From the NCBI RefSeq assembly GCF_013283855.1, contig NZ_CP054056.1, positions 248,001 to 312,000 of the forward strand: a stretch of DNA of 64,000 nt, read 5' to 3'. The stretch is from Aquiluna borgnonia. Its GTDB lineage: Bacteria > Actinomycetota > Actinomycetes > Actinomycetales > Microbacteriaceae. Below the pieces are notes generated by a model. The model saw only the letters and a list, made by a program, of their open reading frames with translations. It made no database searches and was not told the origin of the DNA. Position numbers and translations under genes: made by a program. Position 1 is the first letter of the stretch; each line of letters starts with the position of its first letter. Shown one piece after another: positions 44,923-52,996 of this stretch.

Positions 44923-45581
44923 TATTCGCTTGCGTTGCCCTGGGGATCCAGTCGATATCCGACGTTCCTTACGGTGCCGATCAGCGATTCGTGCTCACCA
45001 AGCTTGGCTCGCAACCGCCTGACGTGAACGTCAACGGTTCTGGTTCCGCCGAAGTAGTCATAACCCCAAACCTCGCTCAACAGCTGCTCGCGGCTGAAAA
45101 CCCGGTTTGGATTGTCGTTGAGGTGACGAAGCAGCTCGAATTCCTTGAATGTGAGGTCCAGGGTGCGGCCATTGATTTTTGCCGTGAAGCTGCTTTCATC
45201 GATACTCAAACCAGTGTCAACGCCGCCGCTTTGCTGTTGCCTTTGAGCCGACAGCGCCAGGCGAATTCGGGTGTCGACTTCGCCGATGCTGGCACCCTCG
45301 AGCAGAAAATCCGTAAGACCCCAGTCTTGGTTAATGGCGGCTAGCGAGCCTTCCCCGATTACCAGCACCAAAGGGGTCTGCCAGCCCGCAGCCTCAAGAA
45401 TCTTGGCCACCGACTTGGCTCCAGAGAGCTGGTGGCGGCAATCCAAGAAAGTTAGATCGTGCCTGGGGGCAGCGGCAAGCTTTGCAGGATCAAAATCCAC
45501 CCGGGAGATTTGGTGCCCTAAAAAGTCCAGAGCTGGAAGTGGGTTGTCTTCAGCGGGCGTTATGAGCAAAATTCCTGCCAT
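44922..45581 (-). CDS. glnR: GlnR-type atypical OmpR-family response regulator
   Basis: The product has 219 residues. The N-terminal receiver-like domain is divergent: it lacks the usual acidic pair, though Asp47 (FLDCRH) remains. The C-terminal winged helix (about 125-215) has FKEFELLRHLNDNPNRVFSREQLLSEVWGYDYFGGTRTVDVHVRRLRAKLG and ends LIGTVRNVGYRLDP, typical of actinobacterial GlnR (Rv0818), the nitrogen-assimilation regulator. No cognate kinase is adjacent, as expected for GlnR. Its target genes (glnA, amtB) are not in the window. Confidence 0.82.
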   Translation of the reverse strand: MAGILLITPAEDNPLPALDFLGHQISRVDFDPAKLAAAPRHDLTFLDCRHQLSGAKSVAKILEAAGWQTPLVLVIGEGSLAAINQDWGLTDFLLEGASIGEVDTRIRLALSAQRQQQSGGVDTGLSIDESSFTAKINGRTLDLTFKEFELLRHLNDNPNRVFSREQLLSEVWGYDYFGGTRTVDVHVRRLRAKLGEHESLIGTVRNVGYRLDPQGNASE

Positions 45582-45633
45582 CTACCCGCCCTTCGCTTTG
45601 CAAAATGATACCGAGCTTTTGCTTTGGGGTGGA

Positions 45634-45639
45634 TAGAGT
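45634..45639 (+). promoter_or_regulatory. -10-like element before the 84-residue membrane protein
   Basis: TAGAGT lies 7 nt before the GTG at 45647; no Shine-Dalgarno sequence is visible. Confidence 0.4.
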
Positions 45640-45646
45640 TCTAGGC

Positions 45647-45901
45647 GTGACTAAGCAGTGGGGCCAGATCGTAGCAATCTGGATTGGGGTTTTGATTTCA
45701 GGTATTGCCACCCTGGCTTTAGCCCCTGAAGGTGCCCGCTACCTGCTGTTCTCATCTATCGCAGCTGCTGCCATTGCGCTGGTGAGCATTGAGCACCTGC
45801 TTTCCTCCTCGGCCAAGGACACCGTGCGTCAGCAGGTTTATGTTTCTGCGGGAGCTTTTGCAATCTTGGCAACCCTCACGTTGATCTCCCTTCTGGGTTA
45901 G
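45647..45901 (+). CDS. Small membrane protein, 84 residues
   Basis: It has three hydrophobic segments (roughly residues 8-22, 27-45 and 60-82) separated by short polar loops, with the charged stretch SSSAKDTVRQQ between the second and third. I do not recognise a named family. The GTG at 45647 opens the hydrophobic part; an upstream ATG in frame would overlap the likely promoter. It is divergent from glnR and is followed immediately by another small membrane peptide gene. Confidence 0.6.
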   Translation: MTKQWGQIVAIWIGVLISGIATLALAPEGARYLLFSSIAAAAIALVSIEHLLSSSAKDTVRQQVYVSAGAFAILATLTLISLLG

Positions 45902-45904
45902 GAT
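45899..45904 (+). promoter_or_regulatory. -10 element overlapping the preceding stop codon
   Basis: TAGGAT, whose TAG is the stop of the 84-residue gene, sits 6 nt (ttagcc) before the next ATG. Confidence 0.45.
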
Positions 45905-45910
45905 TTAGCC

Positions 45911-46021
45911 ATGCTGCTCGCCATCGAAATCTTCTTCACCTCTCTGCTGGTGCTCACCTCAATCGCTATCGCCGGAGTATCCGCCCTGGTGCTTTTCAAG
46001 CTATTCAAGGGGCAGCGCTAG
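45911..46021 (+). CDS. Very small single-helix membrane peptide, 36 residues
   Basis: An ATG-to-TAG frame encodes one long hydrophobic helix (LLAIEIFFTSLLVLTSIAIA, continuing through VSALVLF) followed by a basic end, KLFKGQR. This is the layout of a bitopic regulatory micropeptide. It fills the gap between two genes almost exactly, has its own leaderless -10 and ends 1 nt before the nitrobindin TTG. No family is recognised. It could be chance, but the topology and tight fit argue for a real gene. Confidence 0.5.
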   Translation: MLLAIEIFFTSLLVLTSIAIAGVSALVLFKLFKGQR

Positions 46022-46022
46022 T

Positions 46023-46613
46023 TTGTTTGTCATCCCCGATGACCTTCCAATTGAGCTAACCCCGTTCACCTTCCTGATTGGTGCTTGGCGGGGCAGTGGC
46101 ATCATTAGCTACTCCTCGAGCGAGTCGGATCCGACTGGAATCGAATTCACCCAGCGTTTGAGCTTCATGCCGGTTGGGTCGAGACTGGAATTTGTTTCCA
46201 ATACCTTCGATGCCGCGGGAGCCCCGCTGGTTCAAGAACGCGGATTCTGGTCACTCGCTAGACCCGCTAGCCAGAGTGATGCTGGTCCTGGATTACTTCC
46301 CGGCTCCGGCGTCCCACTGCTGAGCGTTCGGGAGGACCTGGAGCTGTGGAGAAATTCTGCGGGCGGATTCGATATTGAGGCCCTGATCATTCAACCCTCG
46401 AATATCGCCGAGCTTTACTTCGGTCAAATCAAAGGTGCTCGAATTGACATTGCAACCGATGCGGTCTTGCGGTCACCCAATGCCAAGGACTACTCGGCCG
46501 GTCAGCGAATTTTTGGCCTTGTCGAAGGAGCTCTACTTTGGGCCTGGGACATGGCTGCCATGGGAAACCCCCTAAAGTCACACGCCTCTGCCAGACTGAC
46601 CCGCGATGAGTAG
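46023..46613 (+). CDS. Nitrobindin-like FABP-fold protein (peroxynitrite isomerase family)
   Basis: The product has 196 residues. The beta-barrel family signature is FLIGAWRGSGIISY near the N-terminus (GxWxGxG), with RLEFVSNTFDAAGAPLVQERGFW and a C-terminal KSHASARLTRDE containing the usual proximal His. Nitrobindins bind heme and isomerise peroxynitrite to nitrate (Rv0813c in M. tuberculosis). The TTG start has AAGGGG about 11 nt upstream. It overlaps ygfZ by 8 nt, matching the Rv0811c-Rv0818 neighbourhood. Confidence 0.85.
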   Translation: MFVIPDDLPIELTPFTFLIGAWRGSGIISYSSSESDPTGIEFTQRLSFMPVGSRLEFVSNTFDAAGAPLVQERGFWSLARPASQSDAGPGLLPGSGVPLLSVREDLELWRNSAGGFDIEALIIQPSNIAELYFGQIKGARIDIATDAVLRSPNAKDYSAGQRIFGLVEGALLWAWDMAAMGNPLKSHASARLTRDE

Positions 46614-47559
46614 TCACTTTGGTAACCCGCTAAACGAGCAGCGCCTCCTTCTTGAGGGCAAGGCCTATGTGGAGCGCCAGGATGAAGTTGTACTCGAGCT
46701 AACAGGTCCGACAACACTGGCCTGGCTGCACTCAATGACCTCGCAAAACCTGATCAACCTCAAGCCCGGCGACTCCGCCGAATCCCTTGTGCTCAGTCCA
46801 ACCGGCCACATCGAACATCAGCTCAAGGTCATTGCAACTGACGTCGGAGCCCTCGTGATAACCGCCGCAGCGCACTCCGAGGCGCTAGTGAGTTGGCTAT
46901 CGAGCATGCGCTTCAGGCACAAGATCGAGATCAAGGTGCTGGATAAGCGCGTATTTGGCTGCTTCAAAGAACTTGATGGCCGCTGCTGGATCGATCGCTT
47001 TGGTTTCGATCCAGTGGGCAGCGTTAGGTATGCGGCTGAGGCCAAACTTTTTGGCTACCGCGAGTATGTTTTGGATGCGGCACCCACTGACCTTCAGCCG
47101 GCAGGCATGCTTGCATATGAGGCGTTGCGAATAGCGGCCGGCAGGCCAGAGATTTCTGACATTGATGAGCGAACCCTGCCCCACGAGCTTGACTGGCTGG
47201 CCACTGGGGTTCACCTCTCCAAGGGCTGCTACCGAGGTCAGGAAACCGTCTCCAAAGTTCACAATCTCGGACACCCTCCCAGAAGGCTAATTCAGCTCAA
47301 TCTTGAGGTGGGGGACACCCTGGCCGCCAAAGGCGAGAGCGTCTACCACCGAGATCGCGAGGTTGGAAAGATTCTTGCCGGCGGCCTGCATTTCGAGGAC
47401 GGTTCGATTGCCCTAGCTTTGGTTAGCCGCGTGACGCCATTTGGTGACCTCACTGTGGCAAATCTCTCTGCAAGCCAAACCGTAGTGGTGCCTCCGGATG
47501 CTGGTAAGGTAGCCAACCTTCCAAGACCAAGCGCGTTTAAGCTCAGCGGCAAAAAATGA
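46606..47559 (+). CDS. ygfZ: YgfZ/GcvT-like folate-binding protein for Fe-S cluster assembly
   Basis: The product has 317 residues. The diagnostic motif KGCYRGQETVSKVHNLG (K-G-C-Y-x-G-Q-E) is complete. It is homologous to the glycine cleavage T protein; YgfZ supports repair or maturation of certain Fe-S enzymes through tetrahydrofolate. The upstream nitrobindin gene and downstream FUSC gene both overlap it, so it is part of an operon. Confidence 0.9.
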   Translation: MSSHFGNPLNEQRLLLEGKAYVERQDEVVLELTGPTTLAWLHSMTSQNLINLKPGDSAESLVLSPTGHIEHQLKVIATDVGALVITAAAHSEALVSWLSSMRFRHKIEIKVLDKRVFGCFKELDGRCWIDRFGFDPVGSVRYAAEAKLFGYREYVLDAAPTDLQPAGMLAYEALRIAAGRPEISDIDERTLPHELDWLATGVHLSKGCYRGQETVSKVHNLGHPPRRLIQLNLEVGDTLAAKGESVYHRDREVGKILAGGLHFEDGSIALALVSRVTPFGDLTVANLSASQTVVVPPDAGKVANLPRPSAFKLSGKK

Positions 47560-48620
47560 AGGCTGACTCTAGAGTGGTAATTCACAGAGTGGTGGATTCG
47601 CTCTGGCAAGTCATGCTGATCACGCTGGCCTCCATCACTTCCTACTCAATTGCTTTTCTAGGTTTTGGTCACCCGGTTCCCTTACTTGCAGTAACGGTTG
47701 CAATTTCATCGCTCGGCTTTGCCAGAGATACCAGGCCGGGCCGGGTAGCAACAACCGCTCTGGCCATGATTATCGGCGTTGCGCTGAGTGAAGTCTTTTT
47801 ACTCACTCTGGGGCCTGGTGTTTGGCAGCTCGGGGTCCTTATTTCGCTGGCGCTTTTGATCGCCAGGGTGATTTCCCCAAATCCGGCCTTCGCAATCACC
47901 GTTGCCATCCAGGCGGTTTTGGTGCAGCTTCTCACGGCGCCAACCGGAGGTGTGTTTGCCCGGGTGATTGACGGCATAATTGGCGCCTTGGTGGCGCTAC
48001 TGGTTACTGCACTCGCCCCAAGAAACCCGATCCGTTTGATCCGTAGGGACTCCAGAGCGCTCTTTGTGGTTTTCAAGAACACTTTGGCCCAGCTGCGGAC
48101 GGTTCTGATTTCGGGAGACGGTCAGGCTGCGGACGATGCCCTAGCTCAAATCCGTCAAACCCAGCCACTGATCGACAACTGGAAAAGCTCTCTGGAGAGC
48201 GCCCAGGCAATTAGTCGGGTTTCCCCTTTTTACCGCTGGGCGCATAAACAGATGCGAGATCAGAAAATCCTGCTGCGAGGCATGGATCTGGCCACTCGAA
48301 ACCTGAGGGTTGTTACCCGAAGAATTGATTTCCTGATGGAGGATAAGCGCTCGCGAAGAGAGTTAGCCGAACTGGTCACGCGGTTTATCGCAGCGGTGGA
48401 TTTGCTGGAGCAGAGTATCGATGACTTTTCGATTCGTGCCAAGGCTCAGAAGTACCTAAAAAAACTGATTCGCGAATTGGATCCCAATTTTCCTGGATTG
48501 GAGTTGACGCTCGGTGACAAGGTCGTGCTGATGCAATTGCGCCCCATGGCGGTTGACCTCGCAATGGCAGCCGGTATGCCGGGCGAAGTCGCTCGGGGCT
48601 TGCTTCCAAAGGTTGACTAA
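47556..48620 (+). CDS. FUSC family membrane protein (aromatic acid exporter-like)
   Basis: The product has 354 residues. Residues 10-150 contain about six helices with the FUSC pattern [16 protein letters not shown] and [20 protein letters not shown]. The remaining ~200 residues form a cytoplasmic, charged, mostly helical domain (likely coiled coil). FUSC proteins resemble AaeB exporters. Substrate unknown. ATG overlaps the ygfZ stop (ATGA). Its own stop TAA is part of the TAAACT element before gpmA. Confidence 0.8.
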   Translation: MKADSRVVIHRVVDSLWQVMLITLASITSYSIAFLGFGHPVPLLAVTVAISSLGFARDTRPGRVATTALAMIIGVALSEVFLLTLGPGVWQLGVLISLALLIARVISPNPAFAITVAIQAVLVQLLTAPTGGVFARVIDGIIGALVALLVTALAPRNPIRLIRRDSRALFVVFKNTLAQLRTVLISGDGQAADDALAQIRQTQPLIDNWKSSLESAQAISRVSPFYRWAHKQMRDQKILLRGMDLATRNLRVVTRRIDFLMEDKRSRRELAELVTRFIAAVDLLEQSIDDFSIRAKAQKYLKKLIRELDPNFPGLELTLGDKVVLMQLRPMAVDLAMAAGMPGEVARGLLPKVD

Positions 48621-48623
48621 ACT
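48618..48623 (+). promoter_or_regulatory. -10-like element overlapping the FUSC stop codon, upstream of gpmA
   Basis: TAAACT lies 8 nt before the gpmA ATG; its TAA is the FUSC stop codon. gpmA has no Shine-Dalgarno sequence. Confidence 0.4.
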
Positions 48624-48631
48624 TTCCTCTC

Positions 48632-49378
48632 ATGACCTACAACCTCATCTTGCTGCGCCACGGCAACAGCGTCTGGAATCAAAAGAACCTCTTCACCGGA
48701 TGGGTGGATGTTGACCTCAGCGACCTGGGTCGCCAAGAGGCCAAGCGGGCGGGAGAGCTGCTAGGACAGTCTGGACTGAAGCCCGACCTGCTCTACACCT
48801 CGGTTTTGAAGCGAGCTATCAACACCGCTCACATCGCGCTGGACCAAATCGATCGAAACTGGATTCCAACTGAGCGCACCTGGCGGCTCAATGAGCGCCA
48901 CTACGGCGCGCTCCAGGGTCTAGACAAAGCAGAAACCCTCGAGAAGTATGGGGCAGAACAATTTCAAATTTGGCGTCGCAGCTATGACGTTCCACCACCA
49001 CCAATTGCCGATGACAACGAATTCTCACAGGCTCATGATGAGCGCTACGCGGGCCTCGGCGCAGATCTCCCAAAGACGGAGTGCCTGAAAGATGTGCTGG
49101 TTCGTATGCTGCCCTACTGGGAGCAGAACATTTCGAAGCAGCTGGTTTCTGGTAAGACCATTCTGATTACTGCCCACGGTAACTCGCTGCGTGCTCTGGT
49201 TAAGCACCTCGATGGTGTCAGTGACGATGCGATAGCTGAGCTGAACATTCCAACTGGAATTCCGCTTCACTACAAGCTGGATGAAAACCTGAAGCCGCTG
49301 GTTGCCGGTGGGGAATACCTAGACCCTGAGGCTGCAGCTGCCGGAGCTGCCGCGGTAGCGAACCAGGGAAAGAAATAG
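48632..49378 (+). CDS. gpmA: 2,3-bisphosphoglycerate-dependent phosphoglycerate mutase
   Basis: The product has 248 residues. It has [27 protein letters not shown] (phosphohistidine in RHG), the [14 protein letters not shown] signature and [17 protein letters not shown] with the second catalytic His. It converts 3- to 2-phosphoglycerate in glycolysis and gluconeogenesis. Length is typical (gpm1, Rv0489, which also neighbours senX3-regX3). Convergent with phoU with a 2-nt gap. Confidence 0.96.
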   Translation: MTYNLILLRHGNSVWNQKNLFTGWVDVDLSDLGRQEAKRAGELLGQSGLKPDLLYTSVLKRAINTAHIALDQIDRNWIPTERTWRLNERHYGALQGLDKAETLEKYGAEQFQIWRRSYDVPPPPIADDNEFSQAHDERYAGLGADLPKTECLKDVLVRMLPYWEQNISKQLVSGKTILITAHGNSLRALVKHLDGVSDDAIAELNIPTGIPLHYKLDENLKPLVAGGEYLDPEAAAAGAAAVANQGKK

Positions 49379-49380
49379 AC

Positions 49381-50028
49381 CTAGTTGTCAGTCCATTCGC
49401 CGGTCTGCAGGAAGCTGACCTTCGAGGAGATGTCAACCACGTGGTCCGCAAAGCGCTCAAAGTAGCGTGAGGCCAGCGTCACATCAACGGTGAACATCGC
49501 ATTTTCTTTCCAGTCTGGAGCTAGCACAACCTCGAATACTCTGCGGTGCAGGCGGTCAACGGCCTCATCCTGAGCCTGGATTTCGCGGGCTAGATCCAGA
49601 TCGGTGTTTGCCAGCAGCTTGGCCGCCTTGGCAACCAGTTCAAGGTCTAGTCGAGCCATGTCTTCAAAAGTCTTGCGAAGTGACTCTGGGATGGCACTTC
49701 CTGGGTAGCGGTAGCGAGCAATGGCCGCGATGTGGGAGGCGAGCGAACCCATGCGCTCCAGCGATGCCGACATTCTCAGGGCAGAAACCAATATTCTCAG
49801 GTCTCGTGCGACTGGGCTCTCGGTGGAGAGCACGCGAATCACGAGTTCATCCAAGTCCAGCGCGCGAGACTCATTTGCCTCAGCCAGCGCCAGTGCTTCG
49901 TCAGCGAGGGTCACATCTGAATTCAAAAAGGCACGAGATGCCTTGTCCATGATGGTCCCGGCAGTTTCTGCGAGAGTGATGAGCCTAATCTGAACCTCAG
50001 AAAGCTCCTGCTGGAAAATGTTTCTCAT
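49381..50028 (-). CDS. phoU: PhoU phosphate-signalling regulator
   Basis: The product has 215 residues, two tandem three-helix PhoU repeats (about 5-105 and 110-205) with the repeated pattern of acidic residues that bind metals (RALDLDELVIRVLSTESPVARDLRILVSALRMSASLERMGSLASHIAAIA). PhoU links the Pst transporter to the phosphate kinase and represses the Pho response when phosphate is ample. GGAGGGG precedes the ATG. Divergent from senX3 with Pho-type boxes between them. Confidence 0.95.
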   Translation of the reverse strand: MRNIFQQELSEVQIRLITLAETAGTIMDKASRAFLNSDVTLADEALALAEANESRALDLDELVIRVLSTESPVARDLRILVSALRMSASLERMGSLASHIAAIARYRYPGSAIPESLRKTFEDMARLDLELVAKAAKLLANTDLDLAREIQAQDEAVDRLHRRVFEVVLAPDWKENAMFTVDVTLASRYFERFADHVVDISSKVSFLQTGEWTDN

Positions 50029-50084
50029 GGCCCCTCCAAATCGTTGACGTGGTCGAGAGCCTTCCAGCGGAAGAAGAATTAAAA

Positions 50085-50103
50085 GTTAACTTGTTGCTAA
50101 CCC
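50085..50103 (+). promoter_or_regulatory. Pho-type direct-repeat box between phoU and senX3
   Basis: GTTAACTTGTTGCTAACCC contains repeats at 11-nt spacing and matches the ppk box at 17 of 19 positions. It lies 57 bp from the phoU start and about 100 bp from senX3, so it could autoregulate either. Confidence 0.6.
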
Positions 50104-50136
50104 AACTCAAACACCGCAAGCAGTTTCTCGCTTGCT

Positions 50137-50149
50137 CTCTAGTCTAGAG
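50137..50149. repeat. 13-bp palindrome CTCTAGTCTAGAG in the phoU-senX3 region
   Basis: Perfect arms of 6 around one T. It contains TAGTCT and TAGAGT, both -10-like, so it may mark a promoter rather than an operator. A GCAAGC/GCTTGC repeat (50116-50135) lies just upstream. Confidence 0.35.
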
Positions 50150-50162
50150 TCGGAACAGATTA

Positions 50163-50181
50163 GTTAACCTGGTAAACATTG
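50163..50181 (+). promoter_or_regulatory. Possible second, weaker Pho-type half box
   Basis: GTTAACCTGGTAAACATTG has one good repeat (GTTAACC) and one poor repeat at the 11-nt spacing, just upstream of senX3. Confidence 0.35.
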
Positions 50182-50206
50182 CCCAGTGCGAGAAAAGAGG
50201 TGCCGA

Positions 50207-51265
50207 GTGGGATTTATTGCAGCCCGCCGCGTTGCCAAAGAGGTTGAGTCTGAGTTCCAAGCTTTTCAAACTGTTGCCTCTCAGGTCGTGGACGTAATTG
50301 CAACCGCAGGGGTTGTGCTAGACCAGTTCAATAACGTGGTGCGAGCATCTCCCGGTGCCGTTCAATTTGGGCTTGTGCAAAACCGCCGCTTGATTCACGC
50401 GGCCCTTGTGAAACTCGTCGACCGCGCTCGCATTTCCTCTGGTGCGGTGAAAGAGGATGTTGTCTTGGAGACCGGACTGCGCCGAGACCAGGTCTGGGTC
50501 GATGCCAGAGCTGCAAGGTTCGGCGAAAACTACGTGATGCTGATCGTTGAAGACCGCACCGAGTCAAAAAAACTCGAGGACACCAGGCGAGACTTTGTGG
50601 CGAATGTTTCCCATGAGCTCAAAACCCCAATTGGAGCAATCGGACTGCTGGCCGAGGCAATTGTGGGAGCTGCGGATGACCCTCAGATGGTTCAGAAGTT
50701 TGCCGGTTCCATGCAGAAGGAATCCCAGCGCCTTGCAAACCTAGTGCAGGAGCTGATCCAGCTCTCTAAGGTCCAGGGTGCAAAACTCGGCGAGAACACT
50801 GTCAGTATTGACCTAGCCGCCGCCATCACCGATGCCGTGGAGCGCAACCACCTGCTGGCTGAGCAGCGCAACATCAAGGTGGTTTCAGCAGCCGAACCTG
50901 GCGTCAAAATTCGCGGGGACTACGAGATGCTGACCACCGCAATCCGAAACCTCATCGAAAACGCCATCGTCTACTCCAATCCTGGTTCACAGGTTGGAGT
51001 CGGGCTTCGTGAGGTTGAGGGCATAGCTGAAATTGCTATCACCGACTCCGGTATTGGAATCCCTGAAAGCGAGCAGGAGCGCATCTTTGAGCGCTTCTAC
51101 CGGGTTGACCCCTCTCGCTCGAGGGAAACCGGTGGCACCGGGCTAGGACTTTCCATCGTCAAGCACACCGCGCTGAACCATGGCGGCGAGGTCAGATTGT
51201 TTTCCAAGGTGGGGATAGGCTCCACCTTTACGTTCCGAGTACCAATTGAAAATCAGGAGAGCTAA
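50207..51265 (+). CDS. senX3: SenX3-type phosphate sensor kinase lacking transmembrane helices
   Basis: The product has 352 residues from the GTG at 50207, which follows AGAGG; a GTG at 50186 would add seven residues. A PAS-like domain (about 25-120: VVLDQFNNVVRASPGAVQFG) precedes HisKA with His136 in ANVSHELKTPIGAIGLLAEA and the HATPase (NLIENAIVYSNPGSQ, DSGIGIPESEQERIFERFYRVDPSRSRETGGTGLGLSI). SenX3 with RegX3 senses phosphate limitation. Known SenX3/PhoR proteins have N-terminal membrane helices; here none is encoded, and an in-frame stop at 50165-50167 excludes a longer protein. regX3 follows immediately. Confidence 0.9.
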   Translation: MGFIAARRVAKEVESEFQAFQTVASQVVDVIATAGVVLDQFNNVVRASPGAVQFGLVQNRRLIHAALVKLVDRARISSGAVKEDVVLETGLRRDQVWVDARAARFGENYVMLIVEDRTESKKLEDTRRDFVANVSHELKTPIGAIGLLAEAIVGAADDPQMVQKFAGSMQKESQRLANLVQELIQLSKVQGAKLGENTVSIDLAAAITDAVERNHLLAEQRNIKVVSAAEPGVKIRGDYEMLTTAIRNLIENAIVYSNPGSQVGVGLREVEGIAEIAITDSGIGIPESEQERIFERFYRVDPSRSRETGGTGLGLSIVKHTALNHGGEVRLFSKVGIGSTFTFRVPIENQES

Positions 51266-51946
51266 ATGACCCGAGTATTGGTAGTTGAAGACGAAATCAA
51301 CCTGAGAGAGCCGCTGGTATATCTGCTTCAGCGTGAGGGCTATGACGTCATTGAAGCGGAAGACGGCAATGCCGCTCTGGAGCTGTTCCAGAGCATGGGT
51401 GCCGATCTGGTGCTCCTGGACCTGATGTTGCCTGGGCTTTCGGGAAATGAAGTTTGCCGCGCCATCCGTGCCGAGAGCTCGGTTCCGGTAATCATGGTGA
51501 CAGCCAAAGATACGGAAATCGACAAGGTTGTTGGACTTGAAATTGGTGCGGACGACTACGTGACCAAGCCCTACTCAACTCGAGAGCTCTTAGCCCGCAT
51601 GAAGGCGGTTTTGCGTCGCGGAGCGGAGCCTCAGGTGGCTGAGTTTGGTGTCCTGAAGGCAGGACCGGTAGTAATGGACATCGAACGTCACGTGGTTACC
51701 GTCAACGGGGAAAAGGTTCAAATGCCTCTGAAGGAGTTTGAGCTCCTGGAGCTACTGATGGAAAACGTGAACCGAGTGCTTACGCGTGGTCAGATCATCG
51801 ATCGCGTGTGGGGTTCAAACTACTTTGGTGACACCAAGACCCTGGATGTTCACGTGAAGCGCATTCGCTCCAAGATTGAGGAAGACCCTGCTCGTCCACG
51901 CCACCTGCTGACGGTTCGCGGCTTGGGTTATAAGTTCGAGGTTTAG
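51266..51946 (+). CDS. regX3: RegX3, OmpR-family phosphate response regulator
   Basis: The product has 226 residues. The receiver has Glu8-Asp9-Glu10, phospho-acceptor Asp52 in LLDLMLPGLSG, and Lys in VTKPYSTREL. The winged helix (about 130-226) ends HLLTVRGLGYKFEV. It should bind the GTTAACC-type boxes upstream of ppk and between phoU and senX3. AGGAG 6 nt before the ATG lies in the end of senX3. Confidence 0.95.
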   Translation: MTRVLVVEDEINLREPLVYLLQREGYDVIEAEDGNAALELFQSMGADLVLLDLMLPGLSGNEVCRAIRAESSVPVIMVTAKDTEIDKVVGLEIGADDYVTKPYSTRELLARMKAVLRRGAEPQVAEFGVLKAGPVVMDIERHVVTVNGEKVQMPLKEFELLELLMENVNRVLTRGQIIDRVWGSNYFGDTKTLDVHVKRIRSKIEEDPARPRHLLTVRGLGYKFEV

Positions 51947-52416
51947 CCCAGCGATTCCGCGTATTCGCGGTACTCGGCGAGAGCACCATCAACCACCGGA
52001 ACCAAGATTTCCATTGGGTCTTGCCCCGCGTTTACGTAGACGCTGTGCATCTGGCCCGGAACTAGATCGAGCTGGAAGGCAAGCGGCTCGGTGCCGTTGT
52101 AGCCCATGTCAAATTTGCTCTCAGCGCTCACTGGGAATTCAACCCTTAGCTCTTCGCCACTGGAATCCTTGGTGGTCAAAGTTGCCAGCACATCGTTCTT
52201 GCTGGAATTCACGAATGAGCCAATCAAAACTGCCTTGCCTGAGGTTCCCTGAATCAGGATCAGGTTTCGCACCTTAAGGTCTTGGATGTCCAATTGAACG
52301 CCGTCACTTGGGGCATAGGGCTCTAGTGAGGTGACCTCTCGCGATAGCGAGCACCCGGTGAGCGCCAAAGCCGACAGGGCAATCAAGGATACGGAGGTAA
52401 TTTTCTTGAGGTTCAC
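51943..52416 (-). CDS. lpqE: LpqE-like lipoprotein (PCu(A)C-like fold)
   Basis: The product has 157 residues; GTG start with GGAGAG. The lipobox LALTGC gives Cys22. The mature domain (VQLDIQDLKVRNLILIQGTSGKAVLIGSFVNSS...) resembles LpqE (Rv3584), a copper-chaperone-like lipoprotein of unknown role. The methionine-rich copper motif of true PCu(A)C chaperones is not evident. It is divergent from carD, as in Mycobacterium, and its stop overlaps the regX3 stop by 4 nt. Confidence 0.75.
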   Translation of the reverse strand: MNLKKITSVSLIALSALALTGCSLSREVTSLEPYAPSDGVQLDIQDLKVRNLILIQGTSGKAVLIGSFVNSSKNDVLATLTTKDSSGEELRVEFPVSAESKFDMGYNGTEPLAFQLDLVPGQMHSVYVNAGQDPMEILVPVVDGALAEYREYAESLG

Positions 52417-52471
52417 GAGTGCTCTCCAAACGACTAAGCGAGCGCAAGTCTAGCCTAGGAAAACCCCTGTT

Positions 52472-52480
52472 TCTGTGGTA
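52472..52480 (+). promoter_or_regulatory. Possible extended -10 promoter of carD
   Basis: TGGTAAACT fits the extended -10 pattern TGnTAnnnT about 30 nt before the carD ATG at 52511. No clear -35 is present, as often with extended -10 promoters. Confidence 0.4.
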
Positions 52481-52510
52481 AACTTAGGGTTTTGGAGTCG
52501 AAAGAAGCGC

Positions 52511-52993
52511 ATGAAATTTGAAGTTGGCGAAACTGTCGTCTATCCCCACCACGGCGCTGCTGAGATCATCGAGGTTTCTGAAAAGACCATCCGCGGAGCC
52601 ACCCAGACTTATTTGAAGCTCAGAGTTGCCCAGGGCGACCTAATCATTCAGGTTCCAGCCGCCAACGTTGAGATGGTTGGCGTTAGAGACGTAATTGACA
52701 AAAAGGGCGTGCAGCAGGTTTTTGATGTACTGCGAGCCGAGTTTGTGGAAGAGCCCACCAACTGGTCCAGACGCTACAAGGCCAACCTAGAAAAGCTTGC
52801 CTCCGGAGACGTAGTGAAGGTTTCTGAGGTGGTTCGCGACCTTTGGCGCCGCGATCAGGATCGCGGCTTGAGTGCGGGTGAAAAGCGCATGCTCGCTAAG
52901 GCTCGCCAGATTTTGATTTCGGAGCTCGCGCTAGCCCGCAAGGTTGATGAGGTAAAGGCCTCGGCCGAACTCGACAAGGTATTGGCCTCCTAA
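52511..52993 (+). CDS. carD: CarD, RNA polymerase-binding transcription regulator
   Basis: The product has 160 residues from the ATG at 52511 ([19 protein letters not shown]); GAAAGAAG precedes it. The N-terminal Tudor-like RNAP-interaction domain (1-60) and the C-terminal helical DNA-binding domain, with the conserved Trp in [13 protein letters not shown] that wedges the upstream fork of the -10, are both present. CarD stabilises open complexes at rRNA and many other promoters. An upstream in-frame start would add 12 unsupported residues. Confidence 0.95.
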   Translation: MKFEVGETVVYPHHGAAEIIEVSEKTIRGATQTYLKLRVAQGDLIIQVPAANVEMVGVRDVIDKKGVQQVFDVLRAEFVEEPTNWSRRYKANLEKLASGDVVKVSEVVRDLWRRDQDRGLSAGEKRMLAKARQILISELALARKVDEVKASAELDKVLAS

Positions 52994-52996
52994 AAA

